Positions 1 to 7,130 are shown, counted from the stretch's first letter. The stretch is 11,057 nt of DNA from DATNFP01 sp035606335 (GCA_035606335.1 DATNFP010000130.1:1-11057); one strand, 5' to 3'. Program-made: numbers and translations. Notes: generated by a model not told the origin, from the letters alone.

Positions 1-1259
1 AGCCACCCCGAGTTTACAGGCAGATTGATTTTTTTCACCGAGAAAATGGCAAACCCGATAGCCAGGGCTGTTTGTGTTACAAATGTCACAAAAGCGGCAC
101 CTACTGCCTGGTAATGCGGAATAAAGTAGAAATTGAGCCCGAGGTTTATGATCACGCCGAACACGGCCAGTTTATTCAATAATATCAAATCACCATTAGC
201 CGTTAATAACGTTGAGTAGACATATAGGATACTGAACGCAGGAAAAGACACCATAAGCCATGCAAAAATTAACCCGCTCTGTGCAGATGGTGCAGTATAT
301 AAAAGATGCATGATGGGCGAGCCGAAGAAAACACCCGCTACCGCTATCATATACGATATAGGCATTATAATGTCTGCCGATACTCTTACTATGGGCTGTA
401 CATTTTTCTTTTGTATCAGCATTCGTCCAAATAGTGGCAGCAGCATAGCAGCAAACATTAGTCCGAATGTATTGCATACATCCAGCAGGCGATAGGCTGC
501 AGCATATATCCCTGTTTGCTCTTTGCCATTAGGGCATAGCTTTTCTACCAGCAGCATATCTACCCGCATATAGATGCTCATGAGGAAAATAAGTGTCGCA
601 TAAGGGAGACTCTCTTTTACAACTTTACTGAGCATTTTGCCATTGAAAGAAAGCCTGAGGCTGATGGGGTAAATCCGTTTTAAAACAATGAAGGCGGCAA
701 TTATTGCTATGGAATAGCATCCCACCTGAGCCAGCACAAACCACTCTATCCTGAATCTGTGCGCAGTGGCCGGGTAAACCAACAGGAAGCCGCAAACAAG
801 GATCATCAGTAAATTATAGCTTACCGACAATATGCCATCTACTTTAAAATGATGCAGAGCTGCAACATTGCTTCGTACATAAAGAAGCAGCATATTAAAG
901 AACTGTATCAGCACTATGCCCATCAGTAACCATCCTTTAATACCGATAATCCACCCTATAACGAATACAGTTAAAGTATATATAGCCATCAGCACAAATC
1001 GGGCACTCAGCATTACAGGAAATAAGCTTTTCAGTTTATCCGGGTCCTGAGCTATAGTGCGACTGTTATAATTACTTATGCCAAAATCTAATATGATCTG
1101 AAGAATAAGGGTGAAATTAAAAATAGCCTGATATGAGCCATAAGCTGCATTGCCCACTCTGTTCTGCACTATACGGTCTATAAAGAAGAACCATGCAGGC
1201 TTTACCAGCACGTTGACAGCAAGTATGAAAAAGAGATTTTTTACAAAAAAACGGCGCAT
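1..1259 (-). CDS. Polysaccharide/oligosaccharide flippase (Wzx/MATE-like), 3' end cut off
   Basis: This is an integral inner-membrane protein that probably flips lipid-linked oligosaccharides for surface polysaccharide assembly. The frame is open from the ATG at 1259 to the left edge (419 codons), so the C-terminus is missing. The translation starts MRRFFVKNLFFILAVNVLVK and is a succession of hydrophobic segments. Early residues (DRIVQNRVGNAAYGSYQAIF) have the N-terminal look of polysaccharide biosynthesis proteins. A mid-protein stretch (YMRVDMLLVEKL, then GIYAAAYRLLD) matches the second-half repeat typical of Wzx-type flippases, and a late stretch (VGAAFVTFVTQTALAIGF) is also typical. The frame stays open upstream of the ATG for about 16 codons, including a TTG, but the ATG directly precedes the first membrane segment and is preferred. 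It is divergent from the glycosyltransferase at 1316, which supports a glycan role. The substrate cannot be told. Family assignment is confident. Confidence 0.9.
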   Translation of the reverse strand, partial: MRRFFVKNLFFILAVNVLVKPAWFFFIDRIVQNRVGNAAYGSYQAIFNFTLILQIILDFGISNYNSRTIAQDPDKLKSLFPVMLSARFVLMAIYTLTVFVIGWIIGIKGWLLMGIVLIQFFNMLLLYVRSNVAALHHFKVDGILSVSYNLLMILVCGFLLVYPATAHRFRIEWFVLAQVGCYSIAIIAAFIVLKRIYPISLRLSFNGKMLSKVVKESLPYATLIFLMSIYMRVDMLLVEKLCPNGKEQTGIYAAAYRLLDVCNTFGLMFAAMLLPLFGRMLIQKKNVQPIVRVSADIIMPISYMIAVAGVFFGSPIMHLLYTAPSAQSGLIFAWLMVSFPAFSILYVYSTLLTANGDLILLNKLAVFGVIINLGLNFYFIPHYQAVGAAFVTFVTQTALAIGFAIFSVKKINLPVNSGW

Positions 1260-1296
1260 GCCCAATATTTTGGCTGGGTATAAAACGGTAAAATTA

Positions 1297-1304
1297 TATT
1301 TTTG
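1297..1304 (+). promoter_or_regulatory. Candidate Bacteroidota -7 element for the glycosyltransferase
   Basis: TATTTTTG matches the Bacteroidota -7 consensus TAnnTTTG exactly. A TTTG at 1269-1272 could be the -33 element, but the 24-bp spacing is longer than usual. The start codon at 1316 is only 11 bases beyond the element, so the mRNA leader would be very short, a few bases by inference. Confidence 0.4.
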
Positions 1305-1315
1305 TCTCCATAGCT

Positions 1316-2443
1316 ATGCGCATTGCAGTAAATACCAGACTTTTATTAAGAGGAAAACTGGAGGGGATAGGTTGGTTCACATATCAAACAGTCGAACGAA
1401 TTGTCCGGAATCACCCGGAACATGAATTTGTCTTTTTCTTCGACAGGCCTTACGATCCGTCTTTTATTTTTGCAAAAAATGTAACACCGGTTGTTGTACA
1501 TCCACAGGCGCGGCATCCTATTCTTTTTTATATCTGGTTTGAGTGGAGCATCCCTTATATGCTTCGCAAATACAAAATTGACTTGTTTCTATCTCCCGAC
1601 GGCTATTTATCACTAAGAACCAAAGTTCCTACCTGTCTCGTTATCCACGATCTTGCTTTTGAGCATTATCCTGAGCACTTCATGATGAGCCATAGGCTAT
1701 ATTGGAGGCATTATTCACCTCTGTTTGCGCGCAAAGCAAAACAGATAGTTACCGTTTCAGAATTTTCTAAAAAAGATATTAGCACCAGGTACAATGTAGA
1801 TTCCGCAAAAATAGATGTGGTGCATAATGGTGCGCACGATGAGTATAGACCATTGAGCTGGGAAGAAAGGGAAGAAGCAAAAAAGCAATATGCAGATGGC
1901 TGTGAATATTTTGTATTTGCAGGAGCGCTGCATCCCAGAAAAAATATTGTGAACCTGCTGAAAGCATTTATCGCGTTTAAAAAACGGCAACGCAGCAATA
2001 TGAAGCTGGTGATAGTTGGACGAATGGCGTGGAAATATGAAGAAGTAACAGAAATGCGTGATGAAATGCCCTTTAAGAATGATGTGAAATGGGTAGGCTA
2101 TATGAATGTAAATGAGCTTTCAAAAGTAATAGGAGGCGCCTACGCATTAGCATATGCTTCATTATTCGAAGGCTTTGGCATACCAATACTTGAAGCTTTA
2201 CAGTGCCACGTGCCTGCCATAGTGAGCAATACGTCATCAATGCCGGAAGTGGCAGGTGATGCAGCGCTATTGGTAGATCCCACTGATGTGCAAGACATTG
2301 CCAATAAGATGGAACTTCTTTATAAAGATGAAGTGCTTCGCAAAAAATTAATAGTTGCTGCCCAGGAACAGATAAAAAAATTCGACTGGGATATTTCTGC
2401 GGAAAAATTGTGGGATAGTATGATGAAGTGCGTAGAGAGGTAA
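1316..2443 (+). CDS. GT4-family glycosyltransferase (GT-B fold)
   Basis: This 375-residue retaining glycosyltransferase probably transfers a sugar from a nucleotide-sugar donor to a glycan or lipid acceptor at the cytoplasmic membrane face. The N-terminal acceptor domain begins MRIAVNTRLLL, with the helix motif LEGIGWFTYQ (15-24) typical of this Bacteroidota subgroup, and includes HD at 111-112. The inter-domain segment carries VSEFSK (147-152). The C-terminal donor domain has GALHPRKN (203-210), with the Arg/Lys pair that usually contacts donor phosphates, and the EX7E motif E285-GFGIPIL-E293. Length is normal and no lesion is seen. There is no signal peptide. The conserved start MRIAVNTR makes the ATG at 1316 convincing. 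It is divergent from a flippase gene across 56 bp, suggesting a shared surface-polysaccharide locus. Sugar specificity cannot be read from the sequence. Confidence 0.93.
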   Translation: MRIAVNTRLLLRGKLEGIGWFTYQTVERIVRNHPEHEFVFFFDRPYDPSFIFAKNVTPVVVHPQARHPILFYIWFEWSIPYMLRKYKIDLFLSPDGYLSLRTKVPTCLVIHDLAFEHYPEHFMMSHRLYWRHYSPLFARKAKQIVTVSEFSKKDISTRYNVDSAKIDVVHNGAHDEYRPLSWEEREEAKKQYADGCEYFVFAGALHPRKNIVNLLKAFIAFKKRQRSNMKLVIVGRMAWKYEEVTEMRDEMPFKNDVKWVGYMNVNELSKVIGGAYALAYASLFEGFGIPILEALQCHVPAIVSNTSSMPEVAGDAALLVDPTDVQDIANKMELLYKDEVLRKKLIVAAQEQIKKFDWDISAEKLWDSMMKCVER

Positions 2444-2447
2444 GTAT

Positions 2448-2969
2448 CTATTTGTGCTCAATATCCAGGTCCATATTACTCATATTGGCCGACATATCTC
2501 CAGAAAATACCATTTCTTGATTTCGCGGGTCATAAAAAGTTACTCCGCAGGTGGACTTACCATTCCCCATATCCATTATAGGGCCTACATTAGCGATCAG
2601 TGTACGCAGATTTTTATGTTTGTGCGTTTGTACAAGAGCATGTCCCTTCAATAATAGAAATGCTCCTACTTCTTCTTGTAGCAATGGTTGCAGCTTGTTT
2701 TTATATTCATTGCCTCTTCGTGCCAGCAGCTCTATATTATATGTGGCGTTAGTATCTAATCCGCATGAATCTCCCCAAAGTGCTCTATCAGAATTGGGCA
2801 GCAATTTCATGGCTTCGTTTATATCTTTTATAGTGTAGTATATATCGTAGTTCCCAAAGATGATATGCACCTGCGGCTCATGCCAAAGCGGGCGCAACTT
2901 TATTTTTTGCTGCGCTGCAGAAGAGAAAGAGGCTATGATCAATATTAAAAAGGACAGTGTTTTTATCAT
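2448..2969 (-). CDS. Exported protein of unknown function
   Basis: The product is not recognised. It is 173 residues long, with a clear N-terminal signal peptide (MIKTLSFLILIIASFSSAAQ, likely cut after A19). The mature part is soluble, about 150 residues, without membrane spans. It has two cysteines (C69 in GDSCGLD and C141 in STCGVTF) that could form a disulfide after export. A helical-looking middle (about 88-125, NKLQPLLQEE then AFLLLKGHAL) and a C-terminal strand-like part with FYDPRNQEMVFSGDM are visible. It ends 4 bp from the convergent glycosyltransferase stop and begins about 50 bp downstream of the terminator of the barrel gene, so it is probably its own transcription unit. The signal peptide and consistent coding character support a real gene. 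No function is proposed. Confidence 0.75.
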   Translation of the reverse strand: MIKTLSFLILIIASFSSAAQQKIKLRPLWHEPQVHIIFGNYDIYYTIKDINEAMKLLPNSDRALWGDSCGLDTNATYNIELLARRGNEYKNKLQPLLQEEVGAFLLLKGHALVQTHKHKNLRTLIANVGPIMDMGNGKSTCGVTFYDPRNQEMVFSGDMSANMSNMDLDIEHK

Positions 2970-2992
2970 AAAGTCCAGTTTAAGGTGATCTA

Positions 2993-3000
2993 TAAATATA
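2993..3000 (-). promoter_or_regulatory. Weak -7-like element upstream of the exported unknown protein
   Basis: On the minus strand this reads TATATTTA, one mismatch from TAnnTTTG, 23 bases upstream of the start at 2969. No convincing TTG/TTTG -33 element lies at the usual spacing, so this is only a candidate. Confidence 0.25.
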
Positions 3001-3021
3001 ACATCTTATACTGAAAAAGAT

Positions 3022-3047
3022 AAAAAAGCCCATGGTTGGCCATGGGC
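3022..3047 (-). terminator. Intrinsic terminator of the barrel-protein gene
   Basis: A perfect 8-bp GC-rich stem (GCCCATGG / CCATGGGC, 3028-3035 and 3040-3047) with loop TTGG is followed on the minus strand by six U (3027-3022). It lies 35 bp past the stop codon of the barrel gene (3083-3874) and separates it from the next minus-strand gene. Confidence 0.88.
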
Positions 3048-3082
3048 ATGAGAATAAAGATTTAAAGAAAATTCAGCGTGTG

Positions 3083-3874
3083 TTATTTTTTCTTTTCTGT
3101 AGGATGAGACTTTACAAATCTCATAGCATACCCCACCATTATAGTAGCAGCACCGGTTTTGTTATCTCCATCTGCAGAATATTTCTGGATGTTTTTAAAG
3201 CCATAATTGCCACCACCTTCTATAAACACACTATTTCTTCCAAATACATAAGCAAGGCCTACTCCTCCTTCCAATCCAAAGTTGGTAGAATTAATTGAGC
3301 TTTTTACATCAGTAGTAGCATCGAATGATTGAGGCTGAGGTGATAAGGGCATTTGTCCTTGTGCATCTGCATATACTAAGCTATTACCGCTCGTCACTTG
3401 TTTTGCTGAAGCCAGGAATCCTATATAGGGGCCGAGGTCAACATATAGTCTGAAGTTTTCACCCAAATCAAAGCCAACTTTTGCCAATATCGGTATCATA
3501 ATATAATTGAGCTTCGTTTCATTTTTGAAATTTGCATATAAATAAGCAGGTGCAGTACCAGGAGGGAACAATGGAGTAATTTGTTCAGGTGTAGGATATG
3601 CCTGTAGACCATCCTTCTTACCGCCCTGGGACGAATATTCTATTTCAGGCTGAAGTGAGAAAAGATTTGAAAAATGATATTCAAAGTATACAGCTGCATC
3701 AGGACCAAGCCGTGAGCTATAGCCTGAATTAAGAGGATTGGAGTTGGAGCCTCCAGACGAAAGGTTGGGAATACTCAACCCACCTTTTACGCCGATAGAA
3801 AATTGTGCATTAGCATTTGTTGTAATGGCTGCTAAAGAAAACATACAGAGAATCGCAAATAGATTTTTTTTCAT
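3083..3874 (-). CDS. Outer-membrane beta-barrel protein, PorT-like family
   Basis: This 263-residue protein has a signal peptide (MKKNLFAILCMFSLAAITTN, then ANA before Q24; likely cut after A23). It is followed by alternating-residue beta strands typical of the Bacteroidota outer-membrane beta-barrel domain (PF13568/PorT-like): FSIGVKGGLSIPNLS near the N-terminus, AAVYFEYHFSNLFSLQPEIEYSSQ, LNYIMIPILAKVGF, FRLYVDLGPYIGF, NFGLEGGVGLAYVFG, and a last strand AATIMVGYAMRF. A short lysine-rich tail follows (KSHPTEKKK). Extended loops rich in S, N, P and Q lie between strands. The role is unknown; such small barrels are structural, adhesive or transport proteins. It ends in a strong terminator and is preceded by a terminator-like hairpin at 3914-3949, so its expression may be attenuated. 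It faces the threonine aldolase gene across 276 bp of AT-rich DNA. Confidence 0.9.
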   Translation of the reverse strand: MKKNLFAILCMFSLAAITTNANAQFSIGVKGGLSIPNLSSGGSNSNPLNSGYSSRLGPDAAVYFEYHFSNLFSLQPEIEYSSQGGKKDGLQAYPTPEQITPLFPPGTAPAYLYANFKNETKLNYIMIPILAKVGFDLGENFRLYVDLGPYIGFLASAKQVTSGNSLVYADAQGQMPLSPQPQSFDATTDVKSSINSTNFGLEGGVGLAYVFGRNSVFIEGGGNYGFKNIQKYSADGDNKTGAATIMVGYAMRFVKSHPTEKKK

Positions 3875-3913
3875 AACAGTTTTGTTTACATGATTAATGG
3901 TAACAACTTATCC

Positions 3914-3949
3914 AAAAAGCTTTGTTGGCGTAGCCGCCATTGAAAAAGC
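3914..3949 (-). promoter_or_regulatory. Terminator-like hairpin ahead of the barrel gene (possible attenuator)
   Basis: Read on the minus strand, GCTTT (3949-3945) pairs with AAAGC (3923-3919). An inner perfect stem TGGCG / CGCCA (3939-3935 and 3930-3926) closes on loop GCTA. Small internal loops separate the two stems, and five T follow (3918-3914). This is the layout of an intrinsic terminator, yet it lies 39 bp upstream of the start at 3874 rather than after a gene. It could be a leader attenuator or the end of a short RNA. The rest of the 3875-4150 gap is AT-rich, and I see no gene in it. Confidence 0.4.
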
Positions 3950-4150
3950 ATAATAAAAATACACCTTATATTTTTTTATGCCAATCCTTATAACTATTAT
4001 GACATTACTATTATAAATAGATTAATTTTTGAGATAGATATTCTTTTATAAATCTTTGGATAAGAGAGAATAAGGTTAAAATATTTTTCAAGCTCAGGAA
4101 AGAAGTTTCTTTTTAGCATTAATTTTAGCACCGTTTCAAGTAACAGACTT

Positions 4151-5182
4151 ATGAAAAGTTTTGCCAGTGATAATTATGCAGGTGTATTGCCAGAGGTAAT
4201 GGAAGCTATACAAAAGGCTAATACAGGACATGCGCGTTCTTATGGTAACGATGACATTACAGCCCGGACTATAAAATTATTCAGACAGGTATTCGGTGCT
4301 GATGTGGATGTATATTTTGTATTCAATGGCACAGGCGCAAATGTGTTAAGCATCAGCAGTGCTACGCAATCGTACAATGCAGTTTTGTGCTCAGAGACAT
4401 CTCATATCTATTGCGACGAATCTTCGGCTCCCGAAACATTCACAGGATGCAGATTTTTTCCATTGGCAGCTAATGATAAAGGCAAGCTTACTACAAAAGC
4501 AATACAAGAGCGTCTGATAAGAAAAGGAGATGTTCATTATGCCCAAACCAGGCTGCTTTCCATAACCCAATCCACAGAGTATGGCACAGTATACACAGCA
4601 GATGAGATAAAGGAAATAAGTAACCTGACAAAAGCTAATGATATTTTTCTGCATGTAGATGGTTCCCGTTTGTTTAATGCTACAGCTCATTTAAGATCTT
4701 CCCTAAAAGATATTATAACAAACACTGGGGTAGATATCCTTTCTCTTGGTGGTACTAAAGCCGGAATGATGTTTGGCGAAGCGGTCGTGGTTTTTAATAA
4801 AAAACTTTTGGGGCATATTGCCTACAAGCACAAGCAGGTAATGCAGCTTGCTTCCAAAACGCGTTTTATTGCTGCACAGTTTGAAGCCCTATTTACAAAT
4901 GAATTGTGGAGAGAAAAGGCACTTCATTCAAATAAAATGGCGCAACTGCTATGTGCTATGCTAACTAAGAACCGGCAGATAAGAATAACAAAACCTGTAG
5001 AAGCTAATGCCGTTTTTGCCGAAATACCATACGAATGGTATGAGCCACTGCAGGAACATTTCCCTTTTTACATCTGGAAAGAAAGCACTACTGAAGTGCG
5101 ATTGATGTGCGCTTTTGATACTACAGAGGAAGATATAAATGCTTTTGAGGCAGCAATAAAAAACCTTAAAACTTCTGCTTAA
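4151..5182 (+). CDS. L-threonine aldolase-family PLP enzyme
   Basis: This 343-residue cytoplasmic, fold-type I PLP enzyme probably cleaves L-threonine or L-allo-threonine to glycine and acetaldehyde (other beta-hydroxy amino acids are possible). It begins MKSFASDNYAGVLPEVMEAI, the usual family start (SDNYAGVHPE-like), so the ATG at 4151 is secure. NGTGANVL (59-66) forms the phosphate-binding loop. H85 in ETSHIYCDE is the histidine expected to stack on the cofactor. HVDGSR (168-173) supplies D170, which binds the pyridine nitrogen, and R173. K203 in SLGGTKAGMM is the Schiff-base lysine. A C-terminal small domain ends in VRLMCAFDTTEEDINAF. All catalytic residues are present and length is normal. 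It is a stand-alone gene, with a stop 5 bp from the convergent DUF4919 gene. Low-specificity LtaE is the likeliest named relative, but the symbol is withheld because the subfamily cannot be fixed by eye. Confidence 0.92.
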   Translation: MKSFASDNYAGVLPEVMEAIQKANTGHARSYGNDDITARTIKLFRQVFGADVDVYFVFNGTGANVLSISSATQSYNAVLCSETSHIYCDESSAPETFTGCRFFPLAANDKGKLTTKAIQERLIRKGDVHYAQTRLLSITQSTEYGTVYTADEIKEISNLTKANDIFLHVDGSRLFNATAHLRSSLKDIITNTGVDILSLGGTKAGMMFGEAVVVFNKKLLGHIAYKHKQVMQLASKTRFIAAQFEALFTNELWREKALHSNKMAQLLCAMLTKNRQIRITKPVEANAVFAEIPYEWYEPLQEHFPFYIWKESTTEVRLMCAFDTTEEDINAFEAAIKNLKTSA

Positions 5183-5188
5183 AGTTTT
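5168..5188. terminator. Weak bidirectional hairpin between convergent genes
   Basis: AAAACTT (5168-5174) and AAGTTTT (5182-5188) form a 7-bp perfect stem over the loop CTGCTTA. It covers the stop of the threonine aldolase gene and abuts the stop of the DUF4919 gene. T-rich or A-rich sequence follows on both sides, so it could serve both genes. The stem has only one G-C pair, so termination may be weak. Confidence 0.35.
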
Positions 5189-5937
5189 TATTGCTTACTT
5201 GTATTAGTTACATCGCCATATAGCTTTTGATAGCCCTTCAGTATTTGCTTTACATCAAAATACAGGCCTTTCACGTTATCGTTATTTTCCTTTAGGGTCA
5301 GGTAGTCGCATTGGCCATTAGTCAGCTCCTGCTCTCCCCCATATTCGTAGCCTAATATTTTAACCATGGCATATTCATCAGATATACTTAGCACATGCAA
5401 GCCAGTTGTATCAGATTGTCCGTCTCCGCTCGATAATATGGTAAAAGCTATCTTTTTTATTTTGTCAAGGTATGCGCTCGCATCCAACGAATCGCCTGTT
5501 TTCTTATAGGCTATAAACATCACGTTCAGCTTCTTTAATTCAAAAGGATCGTTTTGAAGTGATTTTTTTTCGAGGCGTATTACTGTTTGCCATTCTTCCT
5601 TGCTTAGTTTTCCTTTATTGAGTAATGCGCGAGCAGTATCATCTACCTCTTCATAAGTATTGTATGTTGAATAATCATCCTGAAAGAAATAACCGTAGTA
5701 TAGCATACGGTATTCGCGCAGTGAAAGGGTAGTATCGTTGTCTTCATATTTTTTTAAGAGCCGTGGATAGAAAAAGAGTGAATTGCTATCCTTTACTATC
5801 TGTTCTATGGAATTATAGTCTGGTACTAGTATCTCTCTTCCCTGGTCCTGACCATTATCATCGTCGTCATCTGTTTCCTGTGCTATAGATAGGTTGGTAA
5901 AAACCATAGCCATCAGGAGTAAAACATATTTTTTCAT
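5188..5937 (-). CDS. Exported DUF4919-family protein
   Basis: This 249-residue protein carries a signal peptide (MKKYVLLLMAMVFTNLSIAQ, likely cut after A19) followed by an acidic run (D23-D27). From about residue 38 it has the DUF4919 look: PDYNSIEQIVKDSNSLFFYP, then a segment with DTTLSLREYRMLYYGY, then YSTYN. The central helices (about 100-160, KLSKEEWQTVIRLEKKSLQN then PFELKKLNVMFIAY) resemble tetratricopeptide-like helical pairs. The C-terminal part (about 175-245) contains GLHVLSISDEYAMVKILGYE and GLYFDVKQILKGYQKLYG, suggesting a small mixed fold. The biochemical function of the family is unknown; location is presumably periplasm or outer-membrane associated. The gene is divergent from the hydroxylase across 192 bp and convergent with the threonine aldolase gene. 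Family call made by recognition of motifs only. Confidence 0.83.
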   Translation of the reverse strand: MKKYVLLLMAMVFTNLSIAQETDDDDDNGQDQGREILVPDYNSIEQIVKDSNSLFFYPRLLKKYEDNDTTLSLREYRMLYYGYFFQDDYSTYNTYEEVDDTARALLNKGKLSKEEWQTVIRLEKKSLQNDPFELKKLNVMFIAYKKTGDSLDASAYLDKIKKIAFTILSSGDGQSDTTGLHVLSISDEYAMVKILGYEYGGEQELTNGQCDYLTLKENNDNVKGLYFDVKQILKGYQKLYGDVTNTSKQ

Positions 5938-6059
5938 AGATCCGTCCTTTTTTATTTATCATTCCTGGGGCAAGACCAATTCTTAAATTTCGGGTTCGTC
6001 TTAAAATAATAACGTGAAATAACTATGCCATAATATAAGTTTTAAGCAAAAATTAAAGA

Positions 6060-6078
6060 ATTAACATTTTATGTTAAT
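6060..6078. repeat. Perfect inverted repeat in a divergent promoter region (candidate operator)
   Basis: ATTAACAT (6060-6067) and ATGTTAAT (6071-6078) are exact reverse complements separated by TTT. The 19-bp palindrome lies in the 192-bp gap between the DUF4919 gene and the hydroxylase gene, 52 bp before the hydroxylase ATG and 122 bp from the DUF4919 start. There is no U-run after it, so it looks more like a dimeric repressor or activator site than a terminator. The half-site TTAACAT also resembles the phosphate-operon repeats at 7131-7163. Confidence 0.5.
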
Positions 6079-6129
6079 ATAGGAGATTGTAATACAGATA
6101 GGACGTAATTTTACTTACTATCGTTGGTT

Positions 6130-6945
6130 ATGTTCGTATTAAAATCCTGGAATCAATTATCATTAATAATAGCCCTGCGTTATCTGCTCATTGCAGGCAT
6201 CATGTGGATGGTCTGGTATTTGTTGATCCGTAAGAAGGTTGCATACAAGAAAATTCAATTGCGGTTCCCTTCTTCCAATGATTACAGGCGTGAAATATTC
6301 TACTCAATAATTACAGTTTTCATTTTTACGGCTGTTTCAGGAGCTATGTTGCTTACTCCTATCCGCAAATACACTTTGCATTACAATCACATCAGCGATT
6401 ATCCTTTGTGGTATTTCTGGCTCGCATTTCCGCTTATGTTCCTACTGCACGATGCATACTTTTACTGGACACATCGGATGATGCATCATCCGGCTCTTTT
6501 CAAACTTTTCCATTTAGTTCATCACAAATCTACTAATCCATCTCCCTGGGCAGCGTTGGCATTTCATCCATTAGAAGCAATTGTTGAGGCAGGTATCTTT
6601 CCGATAATGCTGGTAATAATGCCTACAACTGCTATACATCTTTTCTTTTTCTTTTTTGCTATGATGGTATATAATGTATATGGTCATTTGGGTTGGGAAC
6701 TATATCCCAAAGGCTTTTCCAAACACTGGATCGGTAAATGGGTAAATACCTCGGTAAATCATAATATGCATCATCAATATTTTAAAGGCAACTATGGTCT
6801 TTACTTTCTTTGGTGGGATAGATGGATAGGTACTATCAGGAAAGACTATGATAATAAGTTTGATGAAGTGAAAGGCAGGTACTCAACAATCTCAATATCT
6901 GCAAAGCAAACAAAACAACCCAATCCAGAAATTATCGCTGATTAA
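6130..6945 (+). CDS. Sterol desaturase/fatty acid hydroxylase superfamily di-iron membrane enzyme
   Basis: This 271-residue integral membrane oxygenase (PF04116-type) uses a histidine-ligated di-iron centre to hydroxylate or desaturate a lipid. Membrane segments lie at about 10-33, 57-75, 92-106 and 153-184. The histidine clusters are complete: H107 and H115-RMM-H119-H120 in HDAYFYWTHRMMHH, HLVHH (H128, H131, H132), H146 in FHPLEA, H186 in YGHLGWE, and HNMHH (H211, H214, H215). I use the ATG at 6130; an in-frame TTG two codons earlier (6124) is less likely. The substrate cannot be deduced: in this superfamily it may be a sterol, fatty acyl chain, carotenoid or ornithine-lipid headgroup. It lies on the same strand as the phosphate operon but is separated from it by 267 bp, a weak terminator and the Pho-like repeats, so it is probably its own transcript. 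Confidence 0.9.
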   Translation: MFVLKSWNQLSLIIALRYLLIAGIMWMVWYLLIRKKVAYKKIQLRFPSSNDYRREIFYSIITVFIFTAVSGAMLLTPIRKYTLHYNHISDYPLWYFWLAFPLMFLLHDAYFYWTHRMMHHPALFKLFHLVHHKSTNPSPWAALAFHPLEAIVEAGIFPIMLVIMPTTAIHLFFFFFAMMVYNVYGHLGWELYPKGFSKHWIGKWVNTSVNHNMHHQYFKGNYGLYFLWWDRWIGTIRKDYDNKFDEVKGRYSTISISAKQTKQPNPEIIAD

Positions 6946-6975
6946 AAACAGAATTATAGGTGCTGTTTTTGTTTT
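6944..6975 (+). terminator. Probable weak terminator after the hydroxylase gene
   Basis: AAAAACAG (6944-6951, overlapping the stop codon) pairs with CTGTTTTT (6963-6970) over an 11-base loop, and GTTTT follows. The 8-bp stem is perfect but AT-rich. The remaining gap, up to the Pho-like repeats at 7131, shows no gene; a 16-codon ORF at 7078-7128 is judged accidental. Confidence 0.45.
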
Positions 6976-7130
6976 AATTGCTTTCTGATCTTTTCCATAA
7001 AGTTTTGTTAAGGAAATTTATAATCGAATGATCATCATTTGACTATGGAGGATTCTGAATAAAATCTGATTCTAAAGATGCTTAAATTTCCTTATGCTTA
7101 TACGCCTGCTATACAGCCTCTAGACTGATT

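Noticed and set aside
196..477. Minus-strand 93-residue ORF (and plus-strand ORF at 310-495)
   Set aside because: Both lie inside the long open flippase frame that runs from 1259 to the left edge; their translations show no family features.
1150..1425. Plus-strand 91-residue ORF spanning the flippase/glycosyltransferase junction
   Set aside because: It overlaps both real genes in another frame and has no coding character; the conserved start MRIAVNTR at 1316 explains the region.
2551..2838. Plus-strand ORFs opposite the small exported protein (2454-2654, 2551-2838)
   Set aside because: They are antisense shadows; the minus-strand frame has a clean signal peptide and longer consistent coding sequence.
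6124..6132. TTG start at 6124 for the hydroxylase
   Set aside because: It adds only two residues and an ATG follows at 6130; ATG is far more likely and nothing favours the TTG.
7030..7077. Near-palindrome AATGATCATCATT and the repeated GATTCTGAAT/ATCTGATTC words
   Set aside because: The symmetry is imperfect and the DNA is AT-rich; there is no placement relative to a promoter that would support an operator.
7078..7128. A 16-codon ORF (MLKFPYAYTPAIQPLD) upstream of the phosphate operon
   Set aside because: It is too short to support, lies before the predicted promoter, and shows no recognisable leader-peptide feature.
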